Assembly: GCF_000721705.1 (NCBI RefSeq)
Contig: NZ_JOJL01000034.1
Span: 1-64,000, forward strand
DNA length: 64,000 bases
Source: Actinoplanes subtropicus
GTDB taxonomy: Bacteria; Actinomycetota; Actinomycetes; Mycobacteriales; Micromonosporaceae
Direction of reading: 5' to 3'
The position numbers and the translations under genes were made by a program. The notes beneath the pieces are model-generated. The model was given only the letters and a program-made list of their open reading frames with translations, searched no databases and was not told where the DNA came from. Position 1 is the first letter of the stretch; the number at the start of each line of letters is the position of its first letter. Below, in pieces: positions 61,606 through 64,000 of the stretch.

Positions 61606-61975
61606 GGGGCCACTGGGCGAGCGCGGGGCACGGGCCGCCGGGGCGCGAGCGTGGAGCGGGGGCGCGGGCGCGGGGCGCGGAGCGGGGCGCGGGGGCGGGG
61701 CCGAGGGCGCGGAGCGGGGGCGCGGGCACGGGCCGCGGAGCCGGGGCGAGGCCGGGGGCGCGGAGCCGGGGCGCGGGCGCGGGCCGCGGAGCCGGGGCGC
61801 GGAGCGGGGGCGCGGGCACGGGCCGCGGAGCCGGGGCGAGGCCGGGGGCGCGGAGCGGGGGCGCGGGTGCGGGCCGCGGAGCGGGGGCGCGGGTGCGGGG
61901 CGCGGAGCGGAGGCGCGGGGCCGCGGGCGCAGGGGCACAGGCGCGGGGCTCGGGGGCACTGGGCGCGGGAGTGGC
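61600..61975. repeat. Extremely GC-rich minisatellite
   Basis: About 375 bp with almost no A or T, made of degenerate short units such as GGGGGCGCGG, GCGGAGC and GGGCCGCGGAGCCG. A higher-order period of 90 bp is visible: 61711-61765 is repeated identically at 61801-61855. It is open in several frames on both strands (Arg/Gly/Ala one way, Pro/Ala/Arg the other), but this follows from composition and I do not call a gene. It starts inside the multicopper oxidase sequence. Confidence 0.8.
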
Positions 61976-62033
61976 CCCGGCTTGCTCGGCGTCGGCCCGA
62001 TCACCGCCGCCGCTCGACACATATTTCACAGAT

Positions 62034-62137
62034 CTTGAAGGCGCGGCGTTCGCGGCTAGCAGGAAACCTCCACTCTTCGCCGAGGGCGGGCGCAAAGATG
62101 AGGAATTGCTGTTCGCGGTGAACGCGGCGCCTTCAAG
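62034..62137. repeat. Inverted repeat with about 68-bp spacer
   Basis: Arms 62034-62051 and 62120-62137 match at 17 of 18 positions as an inverted repeat (CTTGAAGGCGC-GCGTTC). The interior is the only AT-containing DNA in this neighbourhood. Next to it, 62137-62200 is a run of GGTCGGC-type heptamers. It may be the remains of a small mobile element. Confidence 0.6.
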
Positions 62138-62205
62138 GTCGGCGGGTCGGCGGGTCGGCGGTCGGCGGTCGGCGGGTCGGCGGTGCGCGGCGGTGCGCGG
62201 CGGTG

Positions 62206-62320
62206 GTCTTGGGTCGGGCCGCCCGGCGGCCGGGGTCGGAGCTGAAGGTGCAGCTCGCGGCCCTGGCACGCCGGGGACTGATCTGACGCTCGTACGATCG
62301 AAGCGCGAAAGGGAACCGCT
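62206..62320. repeat. Dispersed intergenic repeat, copy B
   Basis: Second copy of the repeat at 51365-51478, in the same orientation. It lies downstream of the broken oxidase gene and before the convergent peptidase gene. Directly after it, 62318-62365 holds two tandem copies of a 24-bp unit (CGCTCAGGTCTTGGGCCGAG with one change) and a shortened third copy. Confidence 0.7.
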
Positions 62321-62384
62321 CAGGTCTTGGGCCGAGGGAGCGCTCAGGTCTTGCGCCGAGGGAGCGTCAGCGGTCTAGGGAGCG

Positions 62385-64000
62385 TCAGGCCGCGTGCAAG
62401 ACGTCGAGCGCCCAGGCCAGGACGAACGCCTCCTCTCGCCAGGCGTCGTAGCGGCCGCTGGGGCCGCTGTGGCCGGCCTCCATCTCGGTTTTGAGCAGGT
62501 AGGTGCCGTCCGGCGCGGTGGCGCGGAGCCGGGCGATCCACTTGGCCGGCTCGTGGTAGAGCACTCGCGTGTCGTTGAGGCTGGTCACGGCGAGGATCTT
62601 GGGGTACGGGAGCTTTCCGACGTTTTCGTAGGGGCTGTACGACTTCATGTAGGCGTACACCTCGGGGGATTCGATCGGGTTGCCCCATTCCTCCCACTCG
62701 GTGACCGTGAGTGGCAGCGACGGGTCGAGGATGGAGGTCAGCGGGTCGACGAACGGGACCTGCGCGATGATGGCGGCGAAAGCCTCCGGCGCCAGGTTGG
62801 CGATCGCGCCCATCAGCAGGCCGCCGGCCGAGCCGCCGCGGGCCACCAGCCGGGCGGCCGACGTCCAGCCCTGGCTGACCAGGGCCTCGGCGCAGGCCAC
62901 GAAGTCGGTGAACGTGTTTTTCTTGGTCAGCATCTTGCCGTCCTCGTACCACCGGCGGCCCATCTCGCCGCCGCCGCGCACGTGCGCGATCGCGAAGACG
63001 ACGCCGCGGTCGAGCAGCGACAGGCGGGCGATCGAGAAGTACGGGTCGATGCTCAGCTCGTACGAGCCGTAGCCGTAGAGCAGCGCCGGCGCCGAACCGT
63101 CCCGCTTGACGTCCTTGCGGGCCACGATCGAGATCGGCACCCGGGTGCCGTCGGCGGCACGCGCCCATTCGCGATACTGCTCGTAGTCGGCCGGGTCGTA
63201 GCCGCCGAGCACCGGCTTCTGCTTGCGCAGCAGCATCTGCCGGGTCACCAGGTCGACGTCATAGATCGATTCCGGGGTGACCAGCGAGGTGTAGCTGACC
63301 CGCACCACGGCGGTGTCGTATTCCGGGTTGCCGGTCAGGCCGACGTTGTACAGCGGCTCGGGGAACTGCATGTCGTACGTATCGGTGCTGCCGTCGCCCA
63401 TCACCCGCAGCCCGGTCAGGCCGTCGCGGCGCTGCGAGATCACGATGTGCCGGGCGAAGGCGTCGACCGACTCCAGCCGGGTGCCCGGCTCGTGCGCGAT
63501 CAGCTCCACCCACTCGCCGGGGTTGTCGGCCGACGTATAGGCCAGCGCGAAATCCTCGGCGTTCTTGTTGTGCAGGATCAGGAAGCGGTGGCCGTGGTGC
63601 TCGATCGAATACTCCACGCCCTGCTCGCGCGGCGCGATCACGATCGGCTCGGCGGCCGGCGTCTCGGCCGGGATGACCCGGATCTCCGAGGTGAGCTTGC
63701 TCTGCGTGTCGATGACCACGAATTTCTCGCTGCGGGTCAGCTCGACACCGACCCAGAAGCGCTCGTCGGGCTCCTCGTAGACCTGCACATCCTCACTGGC
63801 CGGGCGGCCGACGGTGTGCCGCCAGACCCGGAACGGCCGCCAGGCGTCGTCGACGGTGATGTAGAACAGCGCGCTGCCGTCGGCCGACCAGGCCGTCCCA
63901 TACGACGTGTCGGGCACCTCGTCGGCCAGGACCTCGCCGGTGCGCAGGTCTTTCACCCGCAGCGTGAAGCGCTCGTCGCCGTCGAAGTCGGTGGAGTAGG
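62385..64000 (-). CDS. Oligopeptidase B-like S9 peptidase (5' end outside window)
   Basis: At least 537 residues of a prolyl-oligopeptidase-family enzyme; the frame is still open at the window end, so the N-terminus is missing. The beta-propeller part (SYGTAWSADGSALFYITVDD, VGVELTRSEKFVVIDTQSK) is followed by the alpha/beta-hydrolase domain. The latter has AIAHVRGGGEMGRRWYEDGK, the nucleophile in ARGGSAGGLLMGAIA, the Asp in VTSLNDTRVLYHEP and the His in MEAGHSGPSGRYD. It cleaves short peptides, typically after basic residues in oligopeptidase B. It ends just beyond the dispersed repeat. Confidence 0.92.
   Translation of the reverse strand, partial: YSTDFDGDERFTLRVKDLRTGEVLADEVPDTSYGTAWSADGSALFYITVDDAWRPFRVWRHTVGRPASEDVQVYEEPDERFWVGVELTRSEKFVVIDTQSKLTSEIRVIPAETPAAEPIVIAPREQGVEYSIEHHGHRFLILHNKNAEDFALAYTSADNPGEWVELIAHEPGTRLESVDAFARHIVISQRRDGLTGLRVMGDGSTDTYDMQFPEPLYNVGLTGNPEYDTAVVRVSYTSLVTPESIYDVDLVTRQMLLRKQKPVLGGYDPADYEQYREWARAADGTRVPISIVARKDVKRDGSAPALLYGYGSYELSIDPYFSIARLSLLDRGVVFAIAHVRGGGEMGRRWYEDGKMLTKKNTFTDFVACAEALVSQGWTSAARLVARGGSAGGLLMGAIANLAPEAFAAIIAQVPFVDPLTSILDPSLPLTVTEWEEWGNPIESPEVYAYMKSYSPYENVGKLPYPKILAVTSLNDTRVLYHEPAKWIARLRATAPDGTYLLKTEMEAGHSGPSGRYDAWREEAFVLAWALDVLHAA

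Noticed and set aside
61600..61975. Arg/Gly-rich or Pro/Ala-rich protein encoded by the minisatellite
   Set aside because: All frames on both strands are open because A and T are almost absent. No start with a ribosome-binding site and no family resemblance.
59054..62269. 1,071-codon open frame on the minus strand across the exporter, oxidase and minisatellite
   Set aside because: It is antisense to well-supported ABC exporter genes, and its Pro/Arg-rich half is the translation of the GC-only repeat. High GC keeps antisense frames open by chance.
1..64000. CRISPR arrays, tRNA or rRNA genes
   Set aside because: I looked for regularly spaced repeats and for tRNA-like cloverleaf arms near the integrase and in intergenic regions and saw none. 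A dedicated scan could still find a divergent tRNA.

Overview
This is high-GC DNA with many GTG and TTG starts, several apparently leaderless genes, and typical actinobacterial families (DUF6879, ERCC4-Lsr2, CGNR zinc finger, a stressosome operon, an Lsr2-type domain). I infer a sporulating or filamentous actinomycete, most likely Micromonosporaceae (Actinoplanes-like); the genus is a guess. No rRNA, tRNA or CRISPR array was recognised.

Region 1 (about 1-24 kb) looks like an accessory defence island of visibly lower GC than the rest. It has a degenerate GyrB-like ATPase, a histidine phosphatase, a frameshifted phage-type tyrosine integrase and a formyltransferase. Then comes a STAND/NB-ARC-TPR protein whose N-terminus carries a motif (VVQARD..GG) repeated at the C-terminus of a small helical protein encoded 1.2 kb away. 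This matches the published layout of NLR/effector pairs that signal through amyloid-like motifs. A decayed IS21 istA fragment follows. Next is a complete-looking BREX operon on the minus strand: brxE-brxA-brxB-brxC-pglX-pglZ-brxL. Its pglX is split into three reading frames by an in-frame amber codon and a frameshift. BrxE together with BrxL is an unusual combination. Behind the operon lies a doubly broken HNH endonuclease of the phosphorothioate-DNA-sensing type.

Region 2 (about 24-34.5 kb) is a zone of gene debris with intact genes between the fragments. Intact: ERCC4-Lsr2 nuclease, UPF0158 protein, SEC-C protein, AbiEi-like antitoxin, GNAT-like acyltransferase, DUF1772 protein, AraC regulator. 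Broken: nucleotidyltransferase start, aldo/keto reductase, TetR C-terminus, SDR C-terminus, saccharopine-dehydrogenase-like enzyme with an internal deletion, acyl-CoA ligase without its N-terminus. A 165-bp nested palindrome sits at 30293-30457.

Region 3 (about 34.4-52 kb) is ordinary chromosomal content: a 2OG-oxygenase/ogt repair pair, a two-component system divergent from an ABC transporter with two permeases, an LPxTG-like surface protein, two GT4 glycosyltransferases, a metallo-hydrolase, a desaturase, a soluble transhydrogenase (sthA), an L,D-transpeptidase lipoprotein, a CGNR regulator, a zf-HC2 membrane protein, a DUF1232 protein and mscL.

Region 4 (about 52-64 kb) begins with a stressosome module: an STAS antagonist divergent from rsbR-rsbS-rsbT, a kinase/phosphatase, a sensor histidine kinase and a receiver-GAF-PP2C phosphatase, all with 4-bp overlaps. 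A PadR-controlled ABC exporter follows, then a multicopper oxidase gene broken by a frameshift and replaced by an extremely GC-rich minisatellite. Next comes a second copy of an about 115-bp dispersed repeat, whose first copy is at 51365; both copies lie between convergent genes. The window ends inside an oligopeptidase-B-like S9 peptidase.
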